NCBI RefSeq assembly: GCF_042100115.1
Contig: NC_091277.1
Location: 2,108,001-2,172,000, forward strand
Length of the DNA stretch: 64,000 bases
Reading direction: 5' to 3'
Source: Alternaria dauci
Taxonomy: Eukaryota; Ascomycota; Dothideomycetes; Pleosporales; Pleosporaceae
The position numbers and the translations under genes were made by a program. Numbering within the stretch: position 1 is the stretch's first letter; each line of letters starts with the position of its first letter. Shown piece by piece: positions 1 through 13,454 of this stretch. The notes beneath the pieces are model-generated. The model was not told the origin of the DNA, did not search any database, and worked only from the letters and a program-made list of their open reading frames with translations.

Positions 1-503
1 AGCTTCAAAAACTCTCGCAGGAACTGTCTGCACATGCCACACGGCGAGCAGAAGTCTTCAATGTCGGTCGTTACACCAACGGCTTTGAAGCTCCCGATGC
101 GATGGCCTGCCATGACGGCCGTGCCCATGGCCACGCGCTCGGCACAGGTGCCTACTGGGTACGACGCGTTTTCCAAGTTTGCGCCAGTTATAGTATGGGC
201 GGCCGATGTGTCGGTTGCAGACGACGTGGTGAGCAGGAGGGATGCGCCGACGCGGAAAAGCGAGTATGGGCCTGATGAAGCATGCTGTCAGCATAGCATT
301 CTGCAGAATCATCTCTCGGATTACTGCTACCGCCATTCATCACATGACACACGTCTCGCCCACTTACAGTAAGCTTTCGCCCTCGCCTCGAAGCACTGCT
401 CGCCCAAGACCTGCAGCTCCTGTGCCGAAACACCATGGATCAACCCATTTTGCTCTGTCACAGCTTCACCGGGGCTGAATTTCGGTATCGTGACTGCTGA
501 CAT
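1..503 (-). CDS. CDD1: Cytidine deaminase, 3' end beyond left edge (partial)
   Basis: Salvages pyrimidines by deaminating cytidine or deoxycytidine to uridine or deoxyuridine in the cytosol. Exon 1 is 368-503, the intron 272-367 and exon 2 1-271. The ATG at 503-501 opens MSAVTIPKF. Splicing joins KAY to CPYSLFRVGASLL, the family's conserved start. The zinc and catalytic motifs are both visible: TCAERVAMG (Cys plus catalytic Glu) and PCGMCRQFLREF (two Cys). About 135 residues are present, and the family is usually 130-170 long, so only a short C-terminus is missing. The start is the only ATG in frame with the conserved exon 1 peptide. Family assignment is firm. Substrate preference cannot be read from the sequence. 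Confidence 0.9.
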
Positions 504-1268
504 GGTGGAAGGAAAGGGAAGGAGAGAAGAGGCGACGCGACGCGGGGGAGTTTTGGCAGACGGGACGACGCGGACCGAGGCTTGCCGCGGGGCACCAAGC
601 TATAGCGACAAAGGAAGGTTCGGCCACCTCCGACGCCTCTTGTCAGATACAAACCATGCTACTACCTGACGACCCCTATCAGATGACCATCATGCTAACG
701 ACCGAGCCAGTGGTGGATTGCTGCTGATGATAGCAAACCGCGCCAAGCTCCTATCGACTACCTGGGTATCCTGTTGCAGTTGCGTCGGCTGATCCTCTAC
801 CACGACTACATTATTCCCATCATCCAGCATTTGCATGCGCTAGGCTTCCTGGACGAGATCGTCTATACACAATCGTGCAACATTCCCATCGACGCCATGT
901 CTTTGAATGCGGATTCCTAGATTGAGGCTTATGAGATATCTGCCAAGGAGAATGAGTAAACTCACAAAGTCGTACAGGTTGATGGACTCACGTCTCGCCT
1001 CATGAAGTATCTTCAGACACTGAGTCGTTTACAAGTACCACAAACAGCGTGCAGTTGACACATTGTTGACACTGAGACAAAGACATGCATGCCGTCTACC
1101 TCAACAATGGAGCCCCAGTTCAGCTTGCTCGCAACATCGACCGTTCACTCTTCCCGTAGACGCATACAGTGCGCAATTCGAACAACGCGATGTTGACTGT
1201 CGGCACTCCTCCGAATAATTCTTACAAGCAGCAGAATTCCTTCACAGACTCCATTCATAGTCAATACA
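504..1268. other. Intergenic region between CDD1 and the APH-like gene
   Basis: No complete gene is supported here. The CDD1 promoter side carries three ACGCG cores at 535-539, 540-544 and 568-572. Around 680-919 one + frame stays open for about 75 codons, ending in TAG at 917-919, with an ordered-looking but unrecognised peptide (it includes LILYHDYIIPIIQHL) and no ATG near its beginning. It may be a gene remnant or chance. Confidence 0.4.
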
Positions 1269-2645
1269 ATGACTCGCCGCAACCTTTCCAGCGGTTCGCA
1301 CGCTGAAGACGAGCAGCCAGAAAGCGATGTGCCATTCGTGGTCGGCAAGAATCGAGAGACGGGCGATGCTTCCAAGAGTGTTTCGATAAAGTCGGCAGTC
1401 AAAGAGCAATGGCGAGGAGAAGGGGAAGAAGAGAATGACTTGGAGCCTCACGAAGCCATGCGCCCCAAAGTCATACAGCTCATGCTCCATCTCTTTCCTG
1501 ATTACTGTACTGACGATGTGAGGATCGATCAAATACATGACGGTAGACATAACCGCATCGTCAGCATCACGCTCTGCAAAATACCGCCGAGAGGTCCTTG
1601 GTATTCAAATCGGGCTATACGCGAGATATTTCAGCCCTGTTTTACAGGCCGAAAGGAACGTACAAGTCCCGCAAAGCAATTCGTGTTGCGAATTCCGCAA
1701 AATCCTACTCAAAACATGCACCAGCAAGTTACTACCCTAGCATACTTGGGTCACAAGCTTGGGCACCCTGTCCCCAAAGTTACCGTTTTTGACGCAGGTG
1801 CAGAGAACGCCCTAAGCCACGCATACATGCTTCAGCAGTGGTTACCTGGCCAGCCTCTCAGCGACCTATGGCCAACGATGAATCAAGCCCAGCGACTCAG
1901 CGCTGTCCGAGCCATCTCTAACATGATTCTAGAGATAGGAAAGATCAAGAACAAGTGCCCTGGCCTTATTAGCATCCGCAACACCACCTATGATCTCAAG
2001 CGCGATATCGTCAATACTGAACCTATACCCATCCCCCGCACCCGACCTACTGCTCATTCGACAAACGTCAATACTTCACTCGCCGAACCACAGAGTACAA
2101 AGGATTTCCTACTCGACCTCTGCACCCGTCAACGCGCATATGCTGCCGCAGCAAAACAACCCGCCTGTAACGATCTCTGGGACAGGATCATCAAGATGAT
2201 CGAAACGCTACATTCTTTACATGTCATCCCTGACTCTCTGCCGTTCTATCTCTATCACAGCAATTTTCATCCGCGCAAACTTCTCGCTTCTATTACGTCG
2301 GAGTCGACAGTGAGAATCACGGGTATCATGGATTGCGACCAGGCACTGTTTGCGCCAGCTTTCTTGAGCACACGCGCCCCGTCCTTCGTGTGGAATAGTA
2401 GAGCCATTAACGGAAACGAAGACGGCGGAACATTGGTCGACCCAGATGAAGCAGAGTTGCTAGAAGCTAAGCGAACTTTCGAGAGTGTTGTCGGCGAGAG
2501 CTTTTTGAAGGAGGCTTTCTGTCCGGAACTCGTGCTTGCGCGCCGGTTGTGGCAAATTCTGACTGAGGGGTTTACAAATGGCGAGGACATGTTTCTCGCC
2601 GAGGACGTCGTGAGAGAGTTTGAAGTGTTGCATCCAATGGCGTAG
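1269..2645 (+). CDS. APH-fold (aminoglycoside phosphotransferase family) protein, probably catalytically degenerate
   Basis: Single-exon 458-residue protein. A disordered, charged N-terminus of about 65 residues precedes an APH/choline-kinase-type fold: KQFVLRIPQNP resembles the ATP-binding strand, and YMLQQWLPGQPLSDLW is the hinge region typical of fungal phosphotransferase enzymes. The catalytic loop, usually H-G-D-L-H-P-G-N, reads HSNFHPRK, so the catalytic Asp is Asn and the metal-binding Asn is Lys. The later D-W-E/D motif survives as GIMDCDQALFAP. The fold assignment is solid. Loss of phosphotransfer activity is inference. Members of this family are numerous in filamentous fungi and mostly uncharacterised. 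The gene flanks the hxn-like cluster but no function ties it to it. The start is the first in-frame ATG. Confidence 0.75.
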   Translation: MTRRNLSSGSHAEDEQPESDVPFVVGKNRETGDASKSVSIKSAVKEQWRGEGEEENDLEPHEAMRPKVIQLMLHLFPDYCTDDVRIDQIHDGRHNRIVSITLCKIPPRGPWYSNRAIREIFQPCFTGRKERTSPAKQFVLRIPQNPTQNMHQQVTTLAYLGHKLGHPVPKVTVFDAGAENALSHAYMLQQWLPGQPLSDLWPTMNQAQRLSAVRAISNMILEIGKIKNKCPGLISIRNTTYDLKRDIVNTEPIPIPRTRPTAHSTNVNTSLAEPQSTKDFLLDLCTRQRAYAAAAKQPACNDLWDRIIKMIETLHSLHVIPDSLPFYLYHSNFHPRKLLASITSESTVRITGIMDCDQALFAPAFLSTRAPSFVWNSRAINGNEDGGTLVDPDEAELLEAKRTFESVVGESFLKEAFCPELVLARRLWQILTEGFTNGEDMFLAEDVVREFEVLHPMA

Positions 2646-2935
2646 ATGAGCGTGTATGAGAGGTCACGGATGCCCATAATATATGATCGATTTTTTTAAA
2701 TAAAGCCCTGGGCATTGGATGCTTTAATGAGACCCAAATCGGGTTAGTACGTCATAACGCGCCGTTTTCGCGCTTTCAGGGACGCGTCCCTGGACAACAC
2801 CACCATCTTGACAAGAGGCTACGCCATTCACATATGCATACAATCATGGTTTGAAGAATGCGATTTATTCTACCAGCACGCAAAGAGTGCGTCTATCATG
2901 CTAGCGCCACAGATGCATCGAACCCAAATGACTGC
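2646..2935. other. Convergent spacer between the APH-like and hxnT-like genes
   Basis: 290 bp between two convergent 3' ends, with an AT-rich patch at about 2677-2702 (including a TTTTTTTAAATAAA run) that may serve polyadenylation of the + strand gene. Confidence 0.4.
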
Positions 2936-4298
<1,363 letters not shown>

Positions 4299-4761
4299 TG
4301 GGGATTGCGAAGAGGAGGGAATGGAACGTGGCTACCACAAAAGATTTTGAACAGCTACATGGTTGCCGCTCAGGGTCCTCCTATGTACCTTGCGCTAGTT
4401 TCAAGACCAGTCGTCTCCATGGCTGCAGATCCCATGTTGGGAAGTGGTGTTTGCAGGTGCAGGAATGGGGGAGGGGCAGACTCAGCAAGAGAGGTGACGA
4501 AGCTGAACATCTGCGGTATGCGCACAAGCAGCCATCCGTACCACCCGGCTGAGCAGGGGCCCAAGAGTGGGGTATTGTGGGCCCAGCCATCGGAAAGGCG
4601 AAATCGTCTATCATCGGAACTGTCGCCTCATGTCCAATCAGCGATAACATTACGTGAGGAGGGTGTGAATGCTGCAGCCACGCGTGTTCGCTGACCATAT
4701 TATGAAGTCGGCTTCGTGTTTCCACCGTCTCATTGCTCTCTGCTGAGGTTTGACTCCCATC
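4299..4761. promoter_or_regulatory. Divergent hxnT/hxnS promoter with two HGATAR sites and a CCAAT box
   Basis: The region separates two divergently transcribed cluster genes. HGATAR sites, the recognition sequence of AreA-type GATA factors, are TGATAG (minus strand, 4608-4613) and CGATAA (plus strand, 4642-4647). A CCAAT pentamer lies at 4634-4638 between them. By chance about one HGATAR per 340 bp is expected, so the pairing is suggestive only. Confidence 0.45.
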
Positions 4762-7700
4762 ATGTCTTTGCCGATTCCGCCGAAGAGCAGTGCAGCCAAT
4801 CCACCACGGGGCCTTTCCGCTACCGAAGCCCTGACACCTCTCATCCAGACGACATTCCGAACACCAGATATCACAGCGTACATCAACGGACGGAAAACGG
4901 TCATCAGTAATCCGAACCCGCATTGGACGCTGTTAGACTACATCCGCTCGCAGCCAAACCTCAAAGGTACAAAGTTGGGATGTGGCGAGGGCGGGTGCGG
5001 CGCATGCACCGTTGTCCTACAGGTTCCAGACTGGCAGTCTGAGAAGAAGAGAATCAAGCATCTATCGGTAAATGCATGCTTGTTTCCCCTGGTTGGAATC
5101 GATGGCAAACATGTCATCACAGTCGAAGGTATTGGCAATGTCAATCGACCACATCCTCTGCAAGAAAGGATAGCCAAGTTGCACGGCAGCCAATGTGGCT
5201 TTTGTAAGTTGAGCTGAATCTGGGTGTCAGTATCTGTACTGATATACACCAAATAGGCACACCGGGTATCGTTATGAGTCTCTATGCAGTAGTGCGCAAC
5301 GCATACAACCCGGAGACAAAGAAGTTCCACCTTAGCGCTCGTGAGATTGAGATGGAAGGCCATCTTGACGGCAACTTATGCCGATGCACAGGCTATAAAC
5401 CGATACTTCAAGCTGCGAAGACTTTTGTCACTGATGATCTGAAGGGCCAGCTGGCAGAGGAAGATGAGCAAACGGCTGGCGAAGCTGAGAAGTTCGAGAA
5501 AGACGTCCTCGATCTGACTCGCAATGGCTGCGCTGGTCCTTCTAAAGTTTCTTGCGGCCGGCCCGGTGGCTGTTGTAGAGACTCACCATCTGATAGTAGC
5601 TCCACAGACACCAAATCGGATGCCTCGTCGCCCCCAACAGAGCCAACATCGGCGTCGGAAGACGAGCACATACCAGTCATCTTGGATGCGAAGGAACGGC
5701 CGCAAGCAGATCCCGCAGTAAGCGGCGCTGACTACGCAAAACCACTGAAGAGCAAGGAGCATGGTGCGGCTGCTGAAACCAAGACGACCACGTCTACTAT
5801 GGAGGCACCGGCCGCGGGCTCGGTCAAAGGAATACCCAAAATTGAGTTCTTGGAATACGCTCCAGACACCGAGCTCATATTTCCGCCTACGCTATGGAAG
5901 TATGAACCACAGCCGCTATGCTACGGTAACGACAAGAAGATCTGGTTTCGACCTACCAAGCTTGAGCAGCTCGTGGACTTGAAAGACGCATACCCGTCAG
6001 CCAAGCTTGTCGGTGGTGCCAGCGAGGTGCAAGTGGAGGTTCGCTTCAAGAACTCTGATTTTGCTGTTTCTGTCTACATCTCGGACATATCAGAGCTGAA
6101 ACAGACAAAACTGCCCATGCATGCAGAGCTTGAGACAGCCAACGAGCTTGTCGTTGCCGCAAACACTCCGCTTACCGAGCTTGAAGAGATTTGCAAAAAG
6201 GTCTACGCAATGCTTGGGAAGCGTGCGATGGTGCTAGAGGCCCTTCGGAAACAGTTGCGATACTTTGCGGGTCGCCAGATTCGCAATATTGCATCATTAG
6301 CTGGCAACATTGCAACCGCATCGCCCATCTCAGACGCCAATCCCGTGCTCGTCGCAGCCGGAGTGACACTTGAAGCTGTCAACAAGAAAGATGGTCGCGT
6401 CGATCTTCCTATGTCAAGTTTCTTTGTCGCTTACAGGACTACAACCCTCCCGCCTGATGCAGCGCTCCATCGCATTCGAATCCCTCTGTCTCCACGAGGG
6501 TCGCGAGAGGTTCTCAAAGCGTACAAGCAGGCGAAACGTAAGGACGACGACATAGCAATCGTCACGGCTGCGTTTCGAGTGCGTCTTGACTCGGAAGGCC
6601 TAGTAGAGAATGCTTCAATTGTATACGGCGGCATGGCGCCTATGACAAAAGAGTCGCCAAAGACACAAGGGGCCCTCTTGGGGAAGCCTTGGTTCCACTC
6701 GGAGACCCTTGACGCTGCTCTTACAGCATTGCTGCAGGACTATGATCTTCCATATGGCGTCCCTGGTGGCATGGCAGACTACCGGAAAACGCTCACACTT
6801 TCGCTCTTCTTCCGCTTCTGGCATGAGTCCGCCGCTGAATTCGGTCTGGGCAATGTCGACAAGCAGGTGATTGATGAGATTCATCGCGAGATCTCAGATG
6901 GTGTTCGGGATAATTACAACCCCTACGAACAACGTGTGGTAGGCAAACAGGTAGCACACCTGTCTGCCTTGAAGCAATGTACTGGAGAAGCAGAGTATAT
7001 TGACGATATGCCGCGACTAGACCAAGAATTGTTCGGTGGGCTCGTTATGTCGACAAAAGCACATGCCAAGATCTTGCGCATCGACTGGGAGCGAGCGCTC
7101 GAACTGCCTGGGGTCGTTGGCTACATTGACCGACATAGCATCCCTTCGGACGTCAACATTTGGGGCTCGATCAGGAAAGACGAGCCTTTCTTCGCTGAAG
7201 ACAAGGTACTTTCGCATGGCCAGGTCATCGGTATGGTCTACGCTGAATCCGCTCTGGAAGCTCAAGCGGCGGCTCGAGCTGTGAAGGTCGACTACGAAGA
7301 ATTACCCCCCATCCTGACCATCGACGAAGCCATCGCAGCCGAGAGCTACTATCCACATGGAAAGTTTCTACGGAAAGGCCTCGCGATCGACGACAAGATG
7401 GCAGACGCTTTCACTCAATGCGACAGGATCTTTGAAGGTGTGAGCAGGCTAGGCGGGCAGGAGCACTTCTATCTCGAGACTAACGCAGCGCTGTCAATAC
7501 CTTCTGGAGAAGACGGAGCCATGGAGGTTTGGTCGTCGACACAGAATACCATGGAGACCCAGGAGTTTGTGAGCTCAGTGCTGGGTGTGCCGAGCAACCG
7601 CGTCAACGCACGCGTGAAGCGCATGGGAGGCGGCTTTGGGGGCAAGGAGTCGCGCAGCGTGCCCTTCGCAGTTTACACTGCGATAGCCGCCAGGAAAGAG

Positions 7701-9338
7701 AAGCGACCAGTGCGCATCATGCTGAACCGCGATGAAGACATGCTACTCAGCGGTCAGAGACATCCCTTCCAGGCTCGTTGGAAGGTCGGCGTCTCGAAGG
7801 ATGGCAAACTCATTGCCCTTGAAGCTGATGTGTACAACAACGGTGGCTTCTCTCAAGACATGAGCGGAGCGGTTATGGACCGATGTTTGACGCACTTTGA
7901 CAATTCTTATGAGTGTCCACATGTGTTCCTGCGCGGTCACGTATGCAGGACCAACATTCATAGTAATACCGCGTATCGAGGGTTCGGGGCGCCTCAGGGC
8001 ATGTATTTTTCGGAAACTGTCATGTACAACATCGCAGAGGGTCTAGGTATGGATGTCGATGAGCTGCGGTTGCGGAATCTGTACAGACCTGGACAACATA
8101 CACCATTCTTCCAAAAGATCGACGAGGACTGGCACGTTCCTATGCTCCTACACCAGCTGAGCAAGTCTGCTGACTACGAGAACCGAAAAGCGGCCGTCAA
8201 GGCTTTCAACTCGAAGAACCGTTGGAGGAAGCGCGGTATATGTCTCGTTCCCTCAAAGTTTGGTCTGAGCTTTGCGACAGCTCTGCATCTCAATCAGGCA
8301 GGTGCATACATCAAGATCTATCACGACGGCAGTGTGCTGCTACATCATGGCGGAACGGAAATGGGACAAGGACTCTACACCAAGATGTGCCAGATAGCAG
8401 CACAAGAGCTTGGTACCCCACTTGATGCTATCTATACTCAAGACAGCCAAACCTACCAGATTGCAAACGCCTCGCCTACCGCTGCATCTTCCGGATCCGA
8501 TCTGAATGGCATGGCTGTCAAGAACGCATGCGACCAGATCAATGAGCGGCTGAGGCCGTATCGCGAAAAGCTGGGGAAAGACGCGCCCCTCAAGGCACTC
8601 GCTCATGCCGCCTATGTCGACCGTGTTAATCTCGCTGCGAATGGCTTCTGGAAGATGCCCAAAGTCGGGTACACTTGGGGCGATACAAATCTGGAAACTG
8701 TCAAGCCCATGTACTACTACTGGACACAAGGAGCGTGCTGCTCCGAGGTCGAGCTTGATCTACTCACGGGCGATCACACCGTGCTCCGGTCAGACATTAT
8801 GATGGTATGTCTCATTTTGATATGCCTATATCTCAGCGTGCTAACAATACTATAGGACGTCGGCAACTCCATCAATCCTGCTATAGACTACGGACAAATC
8901 GAAGGCGCTTTCATTCAAGGCCAAGGCCTCTTCACCATCGAAGAGACGCTTTGGACCCGAACCGGTCAGCTCTTCACTCGAGGCCCTGGTACCTACAAAA
9001 TTCCCGGCTTTAGCGATATCCCGCAAATCTTCAACGCAAGCATGCTGCGTCACGATAACGACGGTAACCCACTATCATGGAATCACTTGAGAAGTGTGCA
9101 AAGTTCTAAAGGTATTGGTGAACCGCCCCTGTTCTTGGGATCAACGGTCTTCTTTGCGCTGAGAGAAGCGGTCGTGGCAGCGAGGAAGATGAATGGAAAG
9201 ACGGACGATGGGGGCTGGAATCTGGATAGCCCGGCTACATGTGAGAGATTGAGGTTAGCGGTTGGGGATGATCTTGTGGACCGGGCGAGAGCTGTGAGGA
9301 AAGAGGGAGAAACAAATTTCTTGGTTGCTGTGGCGTAA
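4762..9338 (+). CDS. hxnS: Xanthine dehydrogenase-family molybdenum hydroxylase, probable nicotinate hydroxylase HxnS
   Basis: Exons 4762-5203, 5257-8804 and 8856-9338 give 1490 residues; fungal relatives are about 1350-1400. In order: a plant-type 2Fe-2S domain (GCGEGGCGACTVV), a second 2Fe-2S domain (QCGFCTPGIVMS and LCRCTGYKP), an FAD domain (KLVGGASEVQVE, GRQIRNIASLAGNI), and the molybdopterin domains (GGGFGGKESRS, YRGFGAPQG, GGTEMGQG, KGIGEPPLF with the catalytic Glu). The Glu after FGGK and the Arg in VMDRCL, which bind purine in bovine XDH, are kept. The Thr after the pocket Phe (SFT) is Ala here (LSFATAL). A linker of about 120 residues, rich in Ser, Thr, Pro and Glu, separates the FeS and FAD domains. 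Its setting between hxnT- and hxnR-like genes points to nicotinate 6-hydroxylation. Housekeeping xanthine dehydrogenase (hxA) is the alternative. Confidence 0.8.
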
Positions 9339-10121
9339 GCAGGTCCTTCAGACACGGCAATTTTGTTCGAATACGAGAAAAGTATCCTTTGGTATTAAGT
9401 GTCCCATAGCAGGCTTCACTGCATTGCCGTCGGTTGAGATGTGCCTATCGCGCGGCAAATCGGAAAGCAAAGCCCGATGGCGATGACCTCATTTGTGTCA
9501 TGACTAATGAGCGCGCCGCAAGTGTGTCAAAACAAAGTCGCGTCGCGTCGGGCCAAGATAGAGCAGCAACCCTCTCCAACCATGTTGGTTATCTCCAATG
9601 CAGCTCACATATATGGTCTCCTGCCATTGCCGTACCCTCCGACATGACAGGTCCACATTAGGCCACCATAGTCTATCCGCATGGGAGCCACGCTCAGCGG
9701 AGATAACCGCAAACTCTCCGCGCTCTCCGCCTTTCCAGCCCGACAATCAGCCGTGCTATTCACCGCATTCTGACCACGCACCTGCTTTGGTTTGCAAGTC
9801 CAACACACGGAAAAGAGAACAAATTGGTCACAGCAGGATCATGGCTATTGTCTTGCGATGGAAAACCTTACCCCCACTCTTGAGAATGCGTTCCCATACC
9901 TGCGCCACCACGCGTGACCCCGCCCACTAGCGGCGCGACTCAACTCCACACTCGGCCGCGATAGTCGGACTTTGCGACCCCGATAAGCATGCCTCTATCC
10001 GACTCACGCTATCGTGTAGTACTCCGTAATGCGGCTTCTTGAGCCTCTCTTCACCCCATTTCATCCCCATTGCCCCCATCCTTTGATCGGATCATCGAAA
10101 CAATTTGTCTGATACTGCGCT
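9339..10121. promoter_or_regulatory. hxnR upstream region with clustered HGATAR sites
   Basis: A 783-bp gene-free stretch before the transcription-factor gene. HGATAR sites are AGATAG 9556-9561, CGATAG 9959-9964, CGATAA 9981-9986 and CGATAG (minus strand) 10009-10014. The last three fall within 56 bp, about 110-165 bp before the start codon, a spacing typical of GATA-factor responsive fungal promoters. Apart from these I see nothing. Confidence 0.45.
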
Positions 10122-13100
10122 ATGGCATCCACTACTGTCGACAGTGCGAATCCAGCAACCCGTGGACGTAAGAGAAGGAATCTTGGCAAGAATGAGGGCA
10201 AGAAATTTGTTTGCACGACTGATGGGTGTGGACGATCTTTCACGAGGGCTGAGCATTTGCAAAGACATTTGCTGAATCATTCGACTGGAGAATATACTTG
10301 CGATCGATGCAGGGCTCACTTCAAGCGGAGAGATCTTCTTGGTAAGAATGATGCACTGTTTCCTTGGCTTGCAGACTACATGGCTCTCTCTTTTTGTCTC
10401 TCGTTACATGCCATGCTCTCTGTTTAGTTGCATTATTTCGTAGACCCTCAGGGCTTTACTACACTTGTCTTGCATCACAAAACGCAAAGGCGCCACTCTT
10501 TGGTCGCTAACATATATGCGCAGAGAGGCATATTAGTCGCCATCGTCAAAAGGACGAAGAAGCTGGCGCCGAAGGCTGCGGAGTATTGAACACTCGAAAG
10601 CGAATGTGGAAGGATGCCGAAGGCAAGATAGTCACTAAGAAGCCTAGCTTATCCAACGACGGTCCGAACACGCGGTCTGTGTCGCAGCCACAGAGTGAGG
10701 GTCTACTGCAGTCGTTGCCGGACTTCAACTCTTTCCCACACCAAGGTCTTCCTATATCCCCACCAACATCAAATAATCCCTCCATATCTCATTCCCTCGA
10801 CGACAACGACTCTGGCATCGGAACCCATTACCCATCCATCACCCTCAATCCCAACAGTGTCTCTACGTCTAGTTCGTACTCGCCTACAGATCAGCGTTTC
10901 TGGTCCAGCGATAACACGCAGGCTTCAAGCGGTTCAAGCGATCCATTCGTCTCTACAGTCTTTGACAATGCGCCATTCGACGAGATATTCAATCCAGATA
11001 CGGCGAGCTCTTTCAATGCGCCCTTCACAACCATGAGTAACTATAATTGGCTCTTCGAAATGGACTGGGCGAGCAATGAACAGGCTCAACAACCTATTGC
11101 GGGAGACCCATTCCCTGTCTTGTCCGGTGGAAACAACAATATCTCTCAGCCGAGTCATGCTCTCGATTTTCAACTGGACCATATGGATATAGACGCGTCG
11201 CTATCGACAGTTGGTCAATTTGGCTCGCTTCCATCTCAGTCAAATGGACCTCCTCATCCCCACTCGCCAAGTGCATTGATAATCACGCCGCCACTCGACG
11301 AAGGAGACAAATTGGCTACTGGCACCATCTTGCCTTCTGGCGCCAAGGCTATTTCCATGGACGGAACAAACGCCCCAGCGTCCATGATAGACAGTAGTGC
11401 TGTTCTGGGTGTGGAGCGACCCATGTCTCTACTCCAGCCATCACGAAGCTTGCCAATCATTGATGAGCTGGCTCGTCAGCAGCTACTCGATCTCATCGAC
11501 ATCATACAGCCTACCGTACCAGACGGTAGTATAGTCATGCGAGATCACCCGCTACTTTCGTTATCCTGCTTGCAAACTTACTGCGATCTCTTCTTCACAC
11601 GCTTCAACACGACATACCCGCTGATTCACATGTCTACATTCGATCCATCAGAAGTCGATACTCTCCTTCTTGCATCAGTGTTGCTACTAGGTGCGACTTA
11701 TGGAGAGAAAGATGCCCACCAGCTTGCTGTGAGTAGATGTGCACCTTCACGATTGAACTCTAGTTGACCCATATCAGGTATGCATTCATGACGTGCTACG
11801 ACCACAAATCTTTGCAAACGCAGGTTTTTCGGCAAAGCCGGATCTCTGGGTCCTCCAAACTATCCTGTTAGTAGAGTGCTTCGGTAAAAGCAGAGCTGGT
11901 CAGAAGCAACACGACATGTCACATTTATTTCATGGCCTGCTCATCAACCTCATTCGTCGAAGCGACTGCCAAACCATCCGGCCACCGACACCGGAAGAGG
12001 CTGCCGATGACCTTGAAGATGACTGGCGGACATGGTGTGAAGCAGAGCAAAAGAAGAGGTATGTATTCATCAAGTGAACCCTCACGGCGCCTTGCTCAGA
12101 ATGCGCAGGTTGGCGTTCCTATGCTTCATGTGGGACACACAACATGCAGTACTTTTCTGTCAGTCATTATGCATGTCCGCCTTTGAACTTCGCTCCAACA
12201 TGCCCTGCGATCAGGCCATTTGGGAGGCCGACTCGGCTGAGACATGGCATCACCTACGGCAGAAGCAACCAACCACTCCGCTGTTTCTATCATGCCTGAA
12301 AATGTATCTTCACCCTGATGCTGCCACAATCCCCAAGAATCTGAATGCCCTATCACGTTCTCTACTTCTTCATGGTCTGATGTCAGTAGCATGGGACATG
12401 CAACGCCGCGATCAGACATCACTAGGCGTCGTCGAGTCAAACCCACTAGGCAACTGGCAAGCTCGTCTCGCGACCTCTTACGTTGCCTGGTATGCGGATT
12501 ACACAACTTTCTGTACCACGTATCTTTCCTCTCTCCCGTCACCCACACACCCTCTGGCTAAAGAATTTCATGTCTACCGCACTGCCACACTAGCGTTGTA
12601 CCACTCCGCGCACATCCTCCTCCACACGCCTTTCCTCGACCTGCAGATTTACGCTGGTGCCCGTCACATACTTGGCCGCCCAGTGGCTCGTCACGACTAT
12701 GCGCGCTCTCAACGTGTGGTAAAGAAATGGGTAGCGGAAAACATCCAAGAAGCCGGAAAAGCAGTCTGGCACGCCGCCGCCCTCGTAAGCGAAGGGGTGG
12801 ATATCCTCGATGGCGAACTCAGCTCCTCGGATATTGGGGGAGGAAGACTATGGCACCACGCTTGGGCTGTGTACCTTGGCACATTGGTAGTCTGGGGAGT
12901 GTGGTATGCTCGACCACAGCCACCACCTTCTTTCGGAGATCAGTTGCCACAGCACCTTCAGCATCAATATGATGACGATGAGATTATCTGGGATCCTGCT
13001 GCGGAGATGAAGACACTCCTTGACGCTGTTCTCGGAGCTCAGCCCGAGAAGCTCCTTGAAGCTGGTGGTGACCACATCGTTACCGGCAATGTGGGCAGGA

Positions 13101-13243
13101 GAGGTACAAATGGTCTCGCAGCAGTTGTGAGCAGATGTTTGAGCAAAGTGCGATGGGCTGTTGTTCATGATGGTATGATGGTGCTTAGAGGACTTGTGCA
13201 GTGGCGCTTAGTTGGTGGGGGTGCAGGACTTGGTGGCCTGTGA
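10122..13243 (+). CDS. hxnR: C2H2 zinc-finger/Fungal_trans transcription factor, HxnR-like
   Basis: Exons 10122-10341, 10524-11728, 11778-12058 and 12109-13243 give 946 residues; all junctions keep frame. Two tandem Cys2His2 fingers sit at about residues 29-81: FVCTTDGCGRSFTRAEHLQRH, one residue of which continues to LLNH, then YTCDRCRAHFKRRDLL joined across intron 1 to ERHISRH. A low-complexity Ser/Pro/Asn-rich region follows. The middle homology region of fungal activators (Fungal_trans) covers about residues 290-700, with LIHMSTFDP and ASVLLLGATYG. In A. nidulans, HxnR is a C2H2 plus Fungal_trans factor that mediates nicotinate-derived induction of all hxn genes. The position directly after hxnS and before the transporter fits. 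Architecture is certain. The specific role is inferred from context. Confidence 0.78.
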
Positions 13244-13454
13244 ACGTCATGATCTAATGCTAAGGCGGTTACTTCATCCTCGTCTCTAGATACACGATTG
13301 TTATGCAGTGGCTTCTGCGGAAGGCTAGACGAACCGTGGCTACGATTTGACCAAAAGCAACTTAAGATTATAATTCTCGACGCCGAAGATGAGCAGTAAA
13401 GCACATACTTGGACTGGAACGTGGCAGTCCCCTGAGCTCTACACTGAGCTCGTT

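Noticed and set aside
4762..9338. Simple call as housekeeping xanthine dehydrogenase (hxA)
   Set aside because: Not excluded, but the hxnT and hxnR-like neighbours make HxnS the better reading.
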